Assembly: GCF_006385595.1 (NCBI RefSeq)
Contig: NZ_CP041046.1
Span: forward strand, 1,550,001-1,614,000
Length of the DNA: 64,000 bases
Source: Luteibacter pinisoli
Lineage (GTDB): Bacteria; Pseudomonadota; Gammaproteobacteria; Xanthomonadales; Rhodanobacteraceae
Direction of reading: 5' to 3'
This document shows, piece by piece, positions 40,733-49,583 of the stretch (its first letter is position 1; every line of letters begins with the position of its first letter). A program made the position numbers and the translations under genes. The notes below the pieces were generated by a model. That model saw only the letters and a program-made list of their open reading frames with translations. It did not search any database and was not told the DNA's origin.

Positions 40733-43126
40733 ATGCATCACCGTTCCATTCGCCGTCGCGCACCGCTGTTCCTGGCTGTCTCGCTTGCCCTCGCTACCAC
40801 CGGTGCCGCGGTGCACGCGCAGGACGCCGCCAAGGCAAGCAACCTCGATACCGTGATCGTCACGGGCACCCGTAGCACCGAGCGCACCGTCTCCAGCTCG
40901 CTGCAGCCGATTGATGTCATCACGTCCCAGCAGCTGCAGCAGACCGGCGCCACGCAGCTGACGGCCGCGCTGGCACGCCTCGTGCCCTCGCTGAATTTCC
41001 CGCAGCCGACCACCATCAGCGGTGCCGAAGTCGCGCGCCCGGTGACCCTGCGCGGCCTCAGCCCCGACCAGGTGCTGGTGCTGATCGACGGCAAGCGCCA
41101 GCACGCCGGTGCCTTCCTCAACCTGGGCGGTGCCATCGGCCGTGGCTCCAACCCGGTGGATCTGAACGCCATCCCGATCGGCGCGATCGAGCGCATTGAG
41201 GTACTGCGTGACGGGCAGTCCGCCCGCTACGGCTCCGACGCCATCGGTGGCGTGATCAACGTGATCCTGAAGAAGGGCGGGGAGGGCGGCCAGGTCACCG
41301 CCAAGTTCGGCGGCTACGACGCCGGCGATGGCCTGCAACGCCTGCTCAGCGCCGACACCGGTTTCAAGCTGGGCGACAAGGGCTCCATCCATGTGGCCCT
41401 CGAAACGCAGAACAACGACGGTACCAACCGCGCGGGTCGTGACTACAGCAGCGCGGCGGTGGGCACCACGTACGGCAAGAAGGTGTACTGGCTGGGCGAC
41501 CCCGCCGTGCAGTCGAACAAGGTCTCGCTCACCGGCCAATATGAATTCAGCAAGGCCGCGGCGGTGTACTTCACCGCGATCTATCGCCGGGACCGCGATG
41601 AAACAGCCAGCCTGTACCGCCACCGTGGCGATTCGACCAACGTGGCGTCGATCTACCCGCAGGGCTACCTGCCGGTCAGCATCCCCATCGTCAACGACAC
41701 CACGCTCACCGCGGGCTTGCGCGGCGAGCTTGGCGATGGCTGGCATTACGACGTATCGGCCACGCACGGCTCCAACGAATACGACCAGCGCAGCCACGCC
41801 ATCAACGCGGACTGGTACAAGGCCTACGGCTACACGCCGTTCTTCATCCAGGGTGCGGATTACAAAACGCAGCAGCAGACCGGCAACGTCGACATCAGCA
41901 AGGAGTTCACGCCCTCGTGGCTGCCGAATGCGGTGAGCGTCTCGTTCGGCCTTGAGTACCTGCGCCAGGCCTACAAGGTGACGCCCGGCGATGCCGTGTC
42001 GCAGTACGGCGCCAACGGCGGCATCACCGGTGACCTGCAAGGTAACTGGCAGCGCCACGATGTCTCCGAATACATCGACCTGGAAACCAACCTGACCGAT
42101 CGCTTCGCCGTGTCCCTGGCCGGCCGCCACGAGCACTACAGCGATTTTGGCGGCACGACGTCGGGCTCGCTGTCGGGACGTTTCGACTTCACCCCGCGTG
42201 TCGCGGTGCGCGGCAGCGTCGGCACGGGCTTCCGCGCGCCGACCCTGGTGCAGCAGCACTACGCCGACATCTCCTCGCAGCTGCAGGACCTTGGCCAGGG
42301 CCAGGTGATCGTGCAGTCCGGCACCTTCCCCGTGGATGCGGCAGCCGCCAGCCTGCTCGGTGCGCAGACGCTGAAGCCTGAAAAATCACGTAGCGCCACC
42401 GTTGGCCTGGTGCTTGAGCCGGTGAACGGCTGGAACGTGAGCGTGGATGCGTACTGGATCAAGATCGCCAACCGCATCAACCTGTCGTCGAACATCCCGG
42501 TGAATACAGCCGCGGTCAGCGATTACCTCGCCGCCAACGGCGTGGACGCCAACTACCAGTCGATCCGCTATTTCACCAACGCGGTGGACACGCGCACGCG
42601 GGGCCTGGATGTCGTCAGCCAGTACGGCTTCGACTTCAGCAACGGCGACCGCCTGAACACGACGCTGGGCTGGGCATACAACGAAAACAAGGTGACCAGG
42701 GTGAAGGACAACCCGGCCATCCTGGATGAGCTCGGCGTCGCCGTGCAGCGCGTGGAGCGCCGCGAGCGCCTGGGCCTGCTTGGCGACACCAACCCGCGCA
42801 CCAAGCTCGACCTCGGCCTGGATTACCTGCACGAACGCTGGGGTGCGCATGCCAATGTGCAGCGCTATGGCAGCTACACCGTGTACAGCAACAGCGGCGC
42901 GGCGCTCGACCAGGACTTCGACCATCGCTGGACGCTGGATCTCTCCGCCGATTACACGCTCGACAACTGGACCTTCACCGCCGGTGCGGACAATGTCACC
43001 AACGCCCGTCCGGAGCAGGTGAAATACGCCAACTCGACCAGCGGGAACTTCAAATACAGCCTGTTCTCGCCCTTGAGCTGGAACGGGCGCTACTACTACG
43101 CCAGCGTGACGTACCGTTGGAAATGA
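40733..43126 (+). CDS. TonB-dependent outer-membrane receptor
   Basis: A 797-residue receptor with signal peptide ending AAVHAQ, a TonB box-like LDTVIVTGTRS right after, a plug domain (to about residue 170: VLRDGQSARYGSDAIGG) and a 22-strand barrel that ends YYASVTYRWK. The ATG at 40733 follows AGGGGAA; a TTG at 40724 is possible. It overlaps the next gene (an M28B peptidase) in ATGA, so both are one transcription and translation unit, and the receptor's cargo is probably a peptide or N-acylated substrate that the peptidase cleaves. The final Lys instead of the usual C-terminal aromatic residue is unusual. Confidence 0.92.
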   Translation: MHHRSIRRRAPLFLAVSLALATTGAAVHAQDAAKASNLDTVIVTGTRSTERTVSSSLQPIDVITSQQLQQTGATQLTAALARLVPSLNFPQPTTISGAEVARPVTLRGLSPDQVLVLIDGKRQHAGAFLNLGGAIGRGSNPVDLNAIPIGAIERIEVLRDGQSARYGSDAIGGVINVILKKGGEGGQVTAKFGGYDAGDGLQRLLSADTGFKLGDKGSIHVALETQNNDGTNRAGRDYSSAAVGTTYGKKVYWLGDPAVQSNKVSLTGQYEFSKAAAVYFTAIYRRDRDETASLYRHRGDSTNVASIYPQGYLPVSIPIVNDTTLTAGLRGELGDGWHYDVSATHGSNEYDQRSHAINADWYKAYGYTPFFIQGADYKTQQQTGNVDISKEFTPSWLPNAVSVSFGLEYLRQAYKVTPGDAVSQYGANGGITGDLQGNWQRHDVSEYIDLETNLTDRFAVSLAGRHEHYSDFGGTTSGSLSGRFDFTPRVAVRGSVGTGFRAPTLVQQHYADISSQLQDLGQGQVIVQSGTFPVDAAAASLLGAQTLKPEKSRSATVGLVLEPVNGWNVSVDAYWIKIANRINLSSNIPVNTAAVSDYLAANGVDANYQSIRYFTNAVDTRTRGLDVVSQYGFDFSNGDRLNTTLGWAYNENKVTRVKDNPAILDELGVAVQRVERRERLGLLGDTNPRTKLDLGLDYLHERWGAHANVQRYGSYTVYSNSGAALDQDFDHRWTLDLSADYTLDNWTFTAGADNVTNARPEQVKYANSTSGNFKYSLFSPLSWNGRYYYASVTYRWK

Positions 43127-45333
43127 TGGCTATGCGCGCTTTTATCACCACGGTTCTTTTGACGGCTGCCGCGGCGGCGTCCGCGCAGGACGCATCCCTT
43201 ACCGGCTTCGGCCCGGCATCGTCCGCTGCCGAGCGAGGCATCGAACAGCGGGTCGATGCGTCCATCGGGAGCGCCGACCTCGACGGCTGGCTCAGGCGGC
43301 TGACCTCGGCGCCCAACCAGGTCGGCTCCGCGCACAACAAGGAAAACGCCGACTTCATCGCCGCCAGCCTGCGCCAATGGGGCTGGGACGTGACGGTGGA
43401 ACCGGTGCGCGTGCTGGTCGCGTATCCCACCACGCAAACGCTCTCGCTGAGCGGCGGGGACCACTACGCCGCGGACTTCAGCGAGCCGGCGGTCGCAGGG
43501 GATCCGGACACCACGCGCAAGGACGGCGTGCTGCCAGGCATGGAAGCGTATAGCCCCGATGGCCGCGTCGATGCACCGCTGGTCTTCGTCAACGAAGGCC
43601 TGGCGCGTGACTACGACGAGCTGGCGCAACTGGGTGAGTCGGTGAAGGGCAAGGTGGTCCTGGTGAAATCCAGCGGCGCGGGCCGGTGGGTGAAGCCGCG
43701 CCTCGCCCAGGAACACGGCGCGGTCGGCGTGGTGATCTATTCCGACCCGGAGGCCGACGGATTCCCCAAGGGCGAGGTCTACCCGGGTGGGGCGTGGCGC
43801 ACGGATCGCACCGTCCAGCGCGGCACGCTGGGCATCGACAGCGTGCTGGACGCCAAGGGCGCGAAGACGCTGCAAGCCGAGCATCGCACGGGTGACCTCG
43901 CGATTCCCGTGGTCACCATCGGCTACGGCGATGCCGAACACTTCCTGCGTGCACTGGCTGGCAAGCCCGTGCCGTTGCGCTGGCAGGGCGGCTTGCCGCT
44001 CGCCTACCACGTGGGTGGCGATGCCGGCGTCCACCTCGAAGTCCGTTCCCCGTGGGAGTGGCGCACGCTCTACAACGTGGTCGCCACCCTCCGCGGCAGC
44101 ACATGGCCGGATGAGTGGGTGATTCGCGGGGTGCACCACGACGCATGGGTTTACGGTGCGTGGGATCCGCTTGCCGGCACGACGGCGCTGCTGGCCGAAG
44201 CCAAAGCGCTCGGCGAACAGGCACGCGCCGGCCAGCGGCCGAAGCGCACGGTGGTCTTCGCCAGCTGGGACGGCGAGGAGCTCGGCATCCTCGGCTCGAA
44301 GGCGTGGGCCGAACGCCATGCTTCCGAGCTGGCGAAACACGCGGTGTTTTACCTCAATAACGACACCACCGGTCGCGGTTTCCTTGCGGCTGGTGGTGAT
44401 CCGTCCCTCGCTGCGCTCGTCGATGGCGTGGCGGCCGACCTGAAGGATCCGGAGACCGGAGCCAGCGTGCAGGCCCGTCGCCTGGCCAAGCGCGCCGTGG
44501 ACGCGGCAGGGAAGGGCAAGGATGCCAGTGGCGACCTCATCCCCGAGCGCCTCGGTACCGGCTCGGACTACCTGCCGTTCGCGCATCGTTTCGGCGTGCC
44601 TTCGCTGCATGTCCGGTACGGCTACGACCGCAACGGCGATGATGAAAGCGTGCCGGTGTACCACTCGCTCTACGACACGTACACGCATTACCAGCGCTTC
44701 GGTGATCCCGGCCTGGCCTACGTGAGCCTGCTGGCGAAAACCAATGCGCGCCTGGTCCTGCGCACGGCCAATGCAGACGTGCTGCCATGGCGCTACACCG
44801 CCTTCGCCGAATCCCTCGGCAAGGACATCGACCGCGTGCAGGCAGGGGCGGAAGCCACGCATCGCGAGGCGCAGCGACACAATGCCCTCGTCGCCACCGA
44901 CGCGTACCGGCTCGCCTCGGTCAGCTACCGGCAGTGGAAGGCACCGGCTGCCGTCGACGATGCGTGGGAGCCGGTGGACCTGACGACGTTGCGTGCCGCG
45001 CAACAGGACCTGCTTGCCGCGGCGCGTACCTACGACGAGGCCGCGGCATCGGCGGGAGATCTTCCGGCGTCCAGGGCCGCAAAGGTGAATGCCGCGCTGC
45101 GCACGTTTGCGTCCGCCTGGCTGCAGCCCTCGGGCCTCCCGCAGCGTTCGTGGTATCGCCACCTGCTGCAAGCCCCCGGCCGCAAGGAAGGGGAAGACGT
45201 GGCGCCGCTGCCCGGCATCGGCGACGCGCTGGGTGCGAAGGACTGGGCACAGGCACGGCAAGAACTTGCGCTCACGACGCAGGCGACGCGCAAGGCCGCC
45301 GCCAGCCTCCGTGCAGCGACCGCTGCGTTGTAG
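43123..45333 (+). CDS. M28B peptidase, NAALADase/glutamate-carboxypeptidase-like
   Basis: A 736-residue exported metallopeptidase. The signal peptide ends AAASAQD. Domains in order are an N-terminal part, a PA domain inserted (about residues 115-230, with VKGKVVLVKSSGAGRWVKP), the di-zinc M28 domain (VHHDAWVYGAWDP, ASWDGEELGILGS, YLNNDTT, and the late His in YHSLYDTYTHYQRF), and a TFR-type dimerisation domain (about 600-736). This layout is that of the NAALADase / transferrin-receptor-like family, which cleaves C-terminal Glu or acidic residues. The start at 43123 overlaps the receptor stop (ATGA); 43132 would also preserve the signal peptide. Confidence 0.92.
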   Translation: MMAMRAFITTVLLTAAAAASAQDASLTGFGPASSAAERGIEQRVDASIGSADLDGWLRRLTSAPNQVGSAHNKENADFIAASLRQWGWDVTVEPVRVLVAYPTTQTLSLSGGDHYAADFSEPAVAGDPDTTRKDGVLPGMEAYSPDGRVDAPLVFVNEGLARDYDELAQLGESVKGKVVLVKSSGAGRWVKPRLAQEHGAVGVVIYSDPEADGFPKGEVYPGGAWRTDRTVQRGTLGIDSVLDAKGAKTLQAEHRTGDLAIPVVTIGYGDAEHFLRALAGKPVPLRWQGGLPLAYHVGGDAGVHLEVRSPWEWRTLYNVVATLRGSTWPDEWVIRGVHHDAWVYGAWDPLAGTTALLAEAKALGEQARAGQRPKRTVVFASWDGEELGILGSKAWAERHASELAKHAVFYLNNDTTGRGFLAAGGDPSLAALVDGVAADLKDPETGASVQARRLAKRAVDAAGKGKDASGDLIPERLGTGSDYLPFAHRFGVPSLHVRYGYDRNGDDESVPVYHSLYDTYTHYQRFGDPGLAYVSLLAKTNARLVLRTANADVLPWRYTAFAESLGKDIDRVQAGAEATHREAQRHNALVATDAYRLASVSYRQWKAPAAVDDAWEPVDLTTLRAAQQDLLAAARTYDEAAASAGDLPASRAAKVNAALRTFASAWLQPSGLPQRSWYRHLLQAPGRKEGEDVAPLPGIGDALGAKDWAQARQELALTTQATRKAAASLRAATAAL

Positions 45334-45359
45334 AGGCTCGCTGCGGTTATAGTCCGCGC

Positions 45360-46022
45360 ATGAACCCACCTGCACGCAAGCACTGGTGGGGCCGTCGCTA
45401 TTTCCAGGCGCGGCCCCGCTTCCTCATCGGCGGCGCCATCGCCGTCGCGGCCATGGGGCTCCTGCAGTTCACGGGGATGCCGCATACGCTGGCCTTCATG
45501 CTCGGCTTCGACCTGGGTGCGGTGATCTACCTGTCGCTCATCCTGCGCATCTTCCTCCGCGCCAATGAGTCGGACATGCGCGAAGAGGCGCGCAAGCAGG
45601 ATGTCGGCCGCTGGACCACGTTGCTGGCGGGCGTGGTGCTCTCTGCCGCCGTGCTGGCGGCGGTAAGCACGGAGCTGGAGTCGTCGCAGAAGGGCGGGGT
45701 GATGGCCATCGCCATCGCGGCAAGCACCATCATCCTCGCGTGGTCGTTCATGAATACGCTGTTCGCGCTGCACTACGCGCACGGCTTCTACGGCAATTTC
45801 GGCGAACAGCACAAAGGGCTGGAGTTTCCCGGTGATGAAGATCCGGATTACTGGGACTTCGCCTATTTCTCCTTCACCATCGGCATGACCTTCCAGGTCT
45901 CCGATGTGCAGATCAGCACGCGCTACCTGCGCCGCATCGCGCTGATGCACAGTGCCATCGCGTTCTTCTTCAACGTGTTCATCATCGCCATCAGCGTGAA
46001 CATCGCCGCCGGCAAGGCCTGA
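45360..46022 (+). CDS. DUF1345 inner-membrane protein
   Basis: A 220-residue membrane protein with four to five helices and the DUF1345 hallmarks: WGRRYFQARPRFLIGG-like N-terminus, SFMNTLFALHYAHGFYG, then PDYWDFAYFSFTIGMTFQVSDVQIS. No function is known. It begins 26 bases after the peptidase stop but without overlap, so probably its own unit or a loose member of the operon. Confidence 0.9.
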   Translation: MNPPARKHWWGRRYFQARPRFLIGGAIAVAAMGLLQFTGMPHTLAFMLGFDLGAVIYLSLILRIFLRANESDMREEARKQDVGRWTTLLAGVVLSAAVLAAVSTELESSQKGGVMAIAIAASTIILAWSFMNTLFALHYAHGFYGNFGEQHKGLEFPGDEDPDYWDFAYFSFTIGMTFQVSDVQISTRYLRRIALMHSAIAFFFNVFIIAISVNIAAGKA

Positions 46023-46028
46023 CCACGC

Positions 46029-46949
46029 CTACCGGCGATGGGCGTGCAGGCAGGTGACGACGCTCAGGCCCACGCAGGCCATGGCGATCCATTCCGCCAC
46101 CGAAGGCATGCGCCATTCCCACAGGAAGCCGTAGACCAGCGCGAACAGGGTTTCGAACAGGATCATCTGTCCGACCAGGGTCAGCGGCAGCAGGCGGCTC
46201 ATCCGGTTCCACAGGCCATTGCCGAGGATGGACGCGAACACCGCCATGCCGGCGCTGATCGCCGCGAACCGCGTCCAGGCGCCTGCGCTGTGCGTGGCCG
46301 TGTCGAAATACAGGGCGGCCGGCACCAGCAGAAGGGAAAGGGCGCCCGTGACCACGCCGGTCAGCAGGTTCCAGTCATGCGCTGAAACTTGGGGCAACCG
46401 GTGCAGCCAGCGGGCATTGCGCAGCGCGTAGATCGTCCACGAGACCAGGGCCACCACCGCGCACAGGAAACCTGCCGCGCGGCGCCATTCGAAGGCACCC
46501 CCGCCGGTCAGGGCCTGGCCGCCGATGCAGACGATGGCGATGGCGCTGAAGAGCAGGGAGGGCGCCAGGCGCGGCAGCGGCACGGCCCCGGCCGCCCGGC
46601 TGCCGACGACGGTCACCGCCACGGGCAGGAATCCGATGACCAGGGAGGCCATGGCGACACCGCCCCATTGCACGGCCGTGGCCAGCGCCACGTAGTAGAT
46701 GATGTTGGCGAGGAGGCTCAGGCCGACCAGGGCCCGCCGGTGGGTGCCTTCCATCCAGCCGCGCAGCTGGGGCCAGCGTGGTACCAGCAGCAGGGCGGAG
46801 ACCAGGCCGTAGACCAGGTAGCGCCCCGCCGCCAGCTGCAGGCCGGTGAAATCGCTGCCCAGCGCGGGCGCCACGAAGACGGTGCCCCAGAGGGCGCCCG
46901 CCGCGGCGCCGTACAGGATGCCCAGGGGGGTATTGGCCTTGCCGTCCAC
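46029..46949 (-). CDS. EamA/DMT-type membrane transporter
   Basis: A 306-residue protein with ten predicted helices in two EamA repeats: GAAAGALWGTVFVAP at the start of the first and LVSWTIYALRNARWLHR at the second. I choose the GTG at 46949 with a GAGG Shine-Dalgarno; the frame extends to 47042 but that part has no membrane character. Export of amino acids or small metabolites is the usual role. Substrate unknown. Divergent from the next small exported gene. Confidence 0.82.
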   Translation of the reverse strand: MDGKANTPLGILYGAAAGALWGTVFVAPALGSDFTGLQLAAGRYLVYGLVSALLLVPRWPQLRGWMEGTHRRALVGLSLLANIIYYVALATAVQWGGVAMASLVIGFLPVAVTVVGSRAAGAVPLPRLAPSLLFSAIAIVCIGGQALTGGGAFEWRRAAGFLCAVVALVSWTIYALRNARWLHRLPQVSAHDWNLLTGVVTGALSLLLVPAALYFDTATHSAGAWTRFAAISAGMAVFASILGNGLWNRMSRLLPLTLVGQMILFETLFALVYGFLWEWRMPSVAEWIAMACVGLSVVTCLHAHRR

Positions 46950-47110
46950 GCCACTGCCTCGCACGGGTAAACGCCCATCATGGCAAATCGGCAGGGCCCG
47001 TGCCGACGACTGCCCATTTTTCTTATTGACGCGCTGCGGCAAGCGCGCGATCTTCCGTTCAGCCGTCCATACGGCAGGGCCTTACCGGCCCGTACAACGG
47101 GGGAATCAGC

Positions 47111-47527
47111 ATGAATGTGCCAACCTTCATCCGGGCGACGGGGGTCGTCCTGGGTCTCGCATGCGTCACCAGCCCGGCCATGGCCCGCGGCGACGAGACG
47201 CCACCAGACAGCATCTGCACCGTGCTTGGCACGGCGGCCCGCTATGTCGGGACCACGGTCACCGTCCGCGGCGTCGCCACCAGCGAAGGCAAGGTCACCA
47301 CACTGGCCGATGCGCAGTGCAAGTCGGGCGTGGCGCTCAGCATCGACGAGGGCAATAGCCACAAGCGCGACGTGTCCAGCTTCCGGCGAGTGATCTCCGG
47401 GAAAAACGCACGCGCCGACGCCACGGTGTTCGGCCGCTTCAAGTCCACCGGCGACGCCACCGCGCCCTACGTCATCGACGTGTACAGCGTCCGCGACGTG
47501 GTCGAAGTGCCCGCCGACGGTACCTGA
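47111..47527 (+). CDS. Small exported protein of unknown function
   Basis: A 138-residue protein with signal peptide ending SPAMA (cleavage about residue 25) and two Cys (ICTVLG and AQCKSG) that may pair. The pattern RYVGTTVTVRGVATSEGKV and ATVFGRFKSTGDATAPYVIDV suggests an OB-fold-like beta barrel. No family recognised. It ends eight bases before the convergent AgaR-like gene. Confidence 0.65.
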   Translation: MNVPTFIRATGVVLGLACVTSPAMARGDETPPDSICTVLGTAARYVGTTVTVRGVATSEGKVTTLADAQCKSGVALSIDEGNSHKRDVSSFRRVISGKNARADATVFGRFKSTGDATAPYVIDVYSVRDVVEVPADGT

Positions 47528-47535
47528 GGGCGGGC

Positions 47536-48339
47536 TTAAACCAGCTGCACTTCCACTCCCTGCTCGCGCAGGGAGTGCACGGCCTCTTTAGGCGCGCTGG
47601 TATCGGTGATGACCACGTTGATCCCGGTGATCGGCGTGATCACCGCGAGGCTGCGCTGGCCGATCTTGCTGGCGTCGAGCACGGCGACGACTTCGCGCGA
47701 GCACTTCACCATCATGGCGTTGAGGCTGGCTTCCTGCGGGTCCGGGGTGGTGACGCCTACCCGCGTATCGAGGCCGTCCACGCCGAGGAACAGGCGGTCG
47801 GCGGAGAGCCGGGAGAGGGCGCGTTCGGCGTCCACGCCCACCAGCGAGTACGAGGTCTGGCGCAGCATGCCGCCCAGCATCATCACCCGCACGGTGGGCA
47901 GGCCGCTGAGCTCCAGCGCGATGTTCAGCGCATTGGTGATCACCGTGAGCGAGGTCCACTTGCGCTGGCGGATGCAGCGCGCGATCTCCACGGTGGTAGA
48001 GCCCGAATCGAGGATGATGGTGTCGCCATCGGCCACCATGCGCGCGGCGGCATCGCCGATCCGGCGCTTCTCGGCAAGGCGACGGGTTTCCTTGATCGGC
48101 AGGGGCACGTCCTGCGGCGAGGGATCGGCCGGCACGGCACCGCCGTGCGAGCGCTTCGCACTGCCGGCCAGTTCCAGGGCTTCGAGATCCCCACGGACGG
48201 TGACCGCCGAGACGCCATAGCGCTTCACCAGGTCGTCGACGGTGACCCGGCCCTCGGCGCGGAGGAGGTCGACCATGGCGCGCCGGCGTTCCTCGATCAG
48301 CAGTTTCTTCGGCGGCGCTTTCCCGCGTCGTTCGCTCAT
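47536..48339 (-). CDS. DeoR-family repressor (AgaR-like)
   Basis: A 267-residue regulator: N-terminal DeoR HTH (RRAMVDLLRAEGRVTVDDLVKRYGVS, AVTVRGDLEALELAG), then a sugar-phosphate-sensing DeoR C-terminal domain (GSTTVEIARCI, VITNALNIALEL). AgaR and related DeoR proteins repress sugar operons and are released by phosphorylated sugars. It is the last gene of a minus-strand operon: aldolase, amidohydrolase, this regulator, with gaps of 11 and 12 bases. A repeat resembling AgaR operators lies in the divergent region at 50525-50544. Confidence 0.88.
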   Translation of the reverse strand: MSERRGKAPPKKLLIEERRRAMVDLLRAEGRVTVDDLVKRYGVSAVTVRGDLEALELAGSAKRSHGGAVPADPSPQDVPLPIKETRRLAEKRRIGDAAARMVADGDTIILDSGSTTVEIARCIRQRKWTSLTVITNALNIALELSGLPTVRVMMLGGMLRQTSYSLVGVDAERALSRLSADRLFLGVDGLDTRVGVTTPDPQEASLNAMMVKCSREVVAVLDASKIGQRSLAVITPITGINVVITDTSAPKEAVHSLREQGVEVQLV

Positions 48340-48351
48340 GGCTTCGCTTTT

Positions 48352-49572
48352 CTAGTCCAGGCGCAGCAGGCGTGCCGCATTGTCATGGTAGATCTTGCGC
48401 AGGATAGCCGAAGACAGGCCCAGGCCGTAGATGGACCACCGGCCCTGCGGCGGGGTCTCCGCCGGGGCGTAGTCGAAGTATTCGTCCTCGGTTTCGAGGA
48501 AGCGGTAGTAGATCTCGTACAGCTCGTCGCACAGGAGCTGCTGGGGCACGGCGTTGCCGTACGGCGGCGGCACGGCGTCGGTGCCGAACAGCACGCGGTC
48601 CTGGAAGCGCTCGATGAAGGCGCGGCTGCGGCGCGGCTGGCGCCCCAGCTCGCCGATCCGTGCGCTGATGTCGATCAGGGTGTTGGGGAAACGGGCCAGC
48701 GTCGTCGCCAGGTCGTCCAGCCGCTCACCCTGGTTGCCCACGTGCAGCAGCACGAAGGTGGTGGCCGGATGCTTCGCGATGACGCGATCGCGCGCGGCCA
48801 TCAGCGCCGCGTGCGTGGGGTAGTCGCGGCCGTAGAACGACCAGTCCGGATGCTGGGCCAGTTCCTCGTAGCGCTCGTTGTGGCGATCGGTGGGTTCGAA
48901 GAACGCCAGCGGATCGGCCGTATGCAGGAACACAGGCAGGCCATGCGCCGCGCAGGTTTCCCACATCGGGTCGAAGCGTGGGTCGTCCAGGCCCACCAGC
49001 GCGCCCGTGTCGATGCCTTCGCGCAGGTACAGCCCCAGCGTCTTCAGCAGCTTCAGGCCGCGGGCACCCGCGCGCGCCGCCTCGGCGAGCGCCTCGGCCT
49101 GCAGGGCAGGGAAACTGGCTTCACCGAACAGATGGAACGACGGCTCGGTGAGGGTAAGGAACCGCCCCGGCGCAGCCCGGTCGAACCGGGCAATCGAATC
49201 TTCGAGGCCCCGGCCGACGCCACCGGTGAGATTCACCATGCAGCGGATGCCCTTGCGGTCCATCAGCGGCAGCAGGTCGCGCGGCGTGGCGAACTGCACC
49301 ATCTCCTCGCCCAGCGACACGCCGCCGCGCGTGCGTTTCATCCACGTCAGGTGGGTATGCATGTCGATGACCGGAAAGCGCGGCGTCTCGATCCGGGTGC
49401 CCGTGGCCGCGAGCATGCTGCGCGGCGCGAAGTCCACCAGGCGCAGGCTGGCATCGACCGGTGCGGTTTCCAGCGGGTTCTTGCTCGTTGCCCCGCCGCC
49501 CGAGGCGCGGGCGGCAGGCGGCGAGCAGCACAGGCAGCCAGCCCAGGCCTCGTCGTGGCGGTCGTCGGTCAT
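48352..49572 (-). CDS. Amidohydrolase-2 family protein
   Basis: A 406-residue protein with the amidohydrolase_2 plan: HxH in IDMHTHL (H72, H74), later His in PVFLHTADP and LLHVGNQG, and Asp in RVLFGTDAV. The first 30 residues contain Cys13, 15 and 16 (CLCC) and a Pro/Ala/Gly-rich link; no signal peptide is evident. Family members are decarboxylases, lactonases or amidases, so the reaction cannot be named. In the locus it could serve as a deacetylase- or lactonase-like step for the sugar, since no NagA-type deacetylase is present. Between the aldolase and the repressor in one operon. Confidence 0.8.
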   Translation of the reverse strand: MTDDRHDEAWAGCLCCSPPAARASGGGATSKNPLETAPVDASLRLVDFAPRSMLAATGTRIETPRFPVIDMHTHLTWMKRTRGGVSLGEEMVQFATPRDLLPLMDRKGIRCMVNLTGGVGRGLEDSIARFDRAAPGRFLTLTEPSFHLFGEASFPALQAEALAEAARAGARGLKLLKTLGLYLREGIDTGALVGLDDPRFDPMWETCAAHGLPVFLHTADPLAFFEPTDRHNERYEELAQHPDWSFYGRDYPTHAALMAARDRVIAKHPATTFVLLHVGNQGERLDDLATTLARFPNTLIDISARIGELGRQPRRSRAFIERFQDRVLFGTDAVPPPYGNAVPQQLLCDELYEIYYRFLETEDEYFDYAPAETPPQGRWSIYGLGLSSAILRKIYHDNAARLLRLD

Positions 49573-49583
49573 CGGCAGGCCTT

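Noticed and set aside
40235..42259. Minus-strand open frame of 674 codons opposite the first TonB receptor
   Set aside because: Composition is that of an antisense shadow in high-GC coding DNA; the receptor on the plus strand has full domain structure.
43096..45375. Minus-strand 759-codon frame opposite the peptidase
   Set aside because: Antisense to a well-recognised M28B peptidase; product has no domain.
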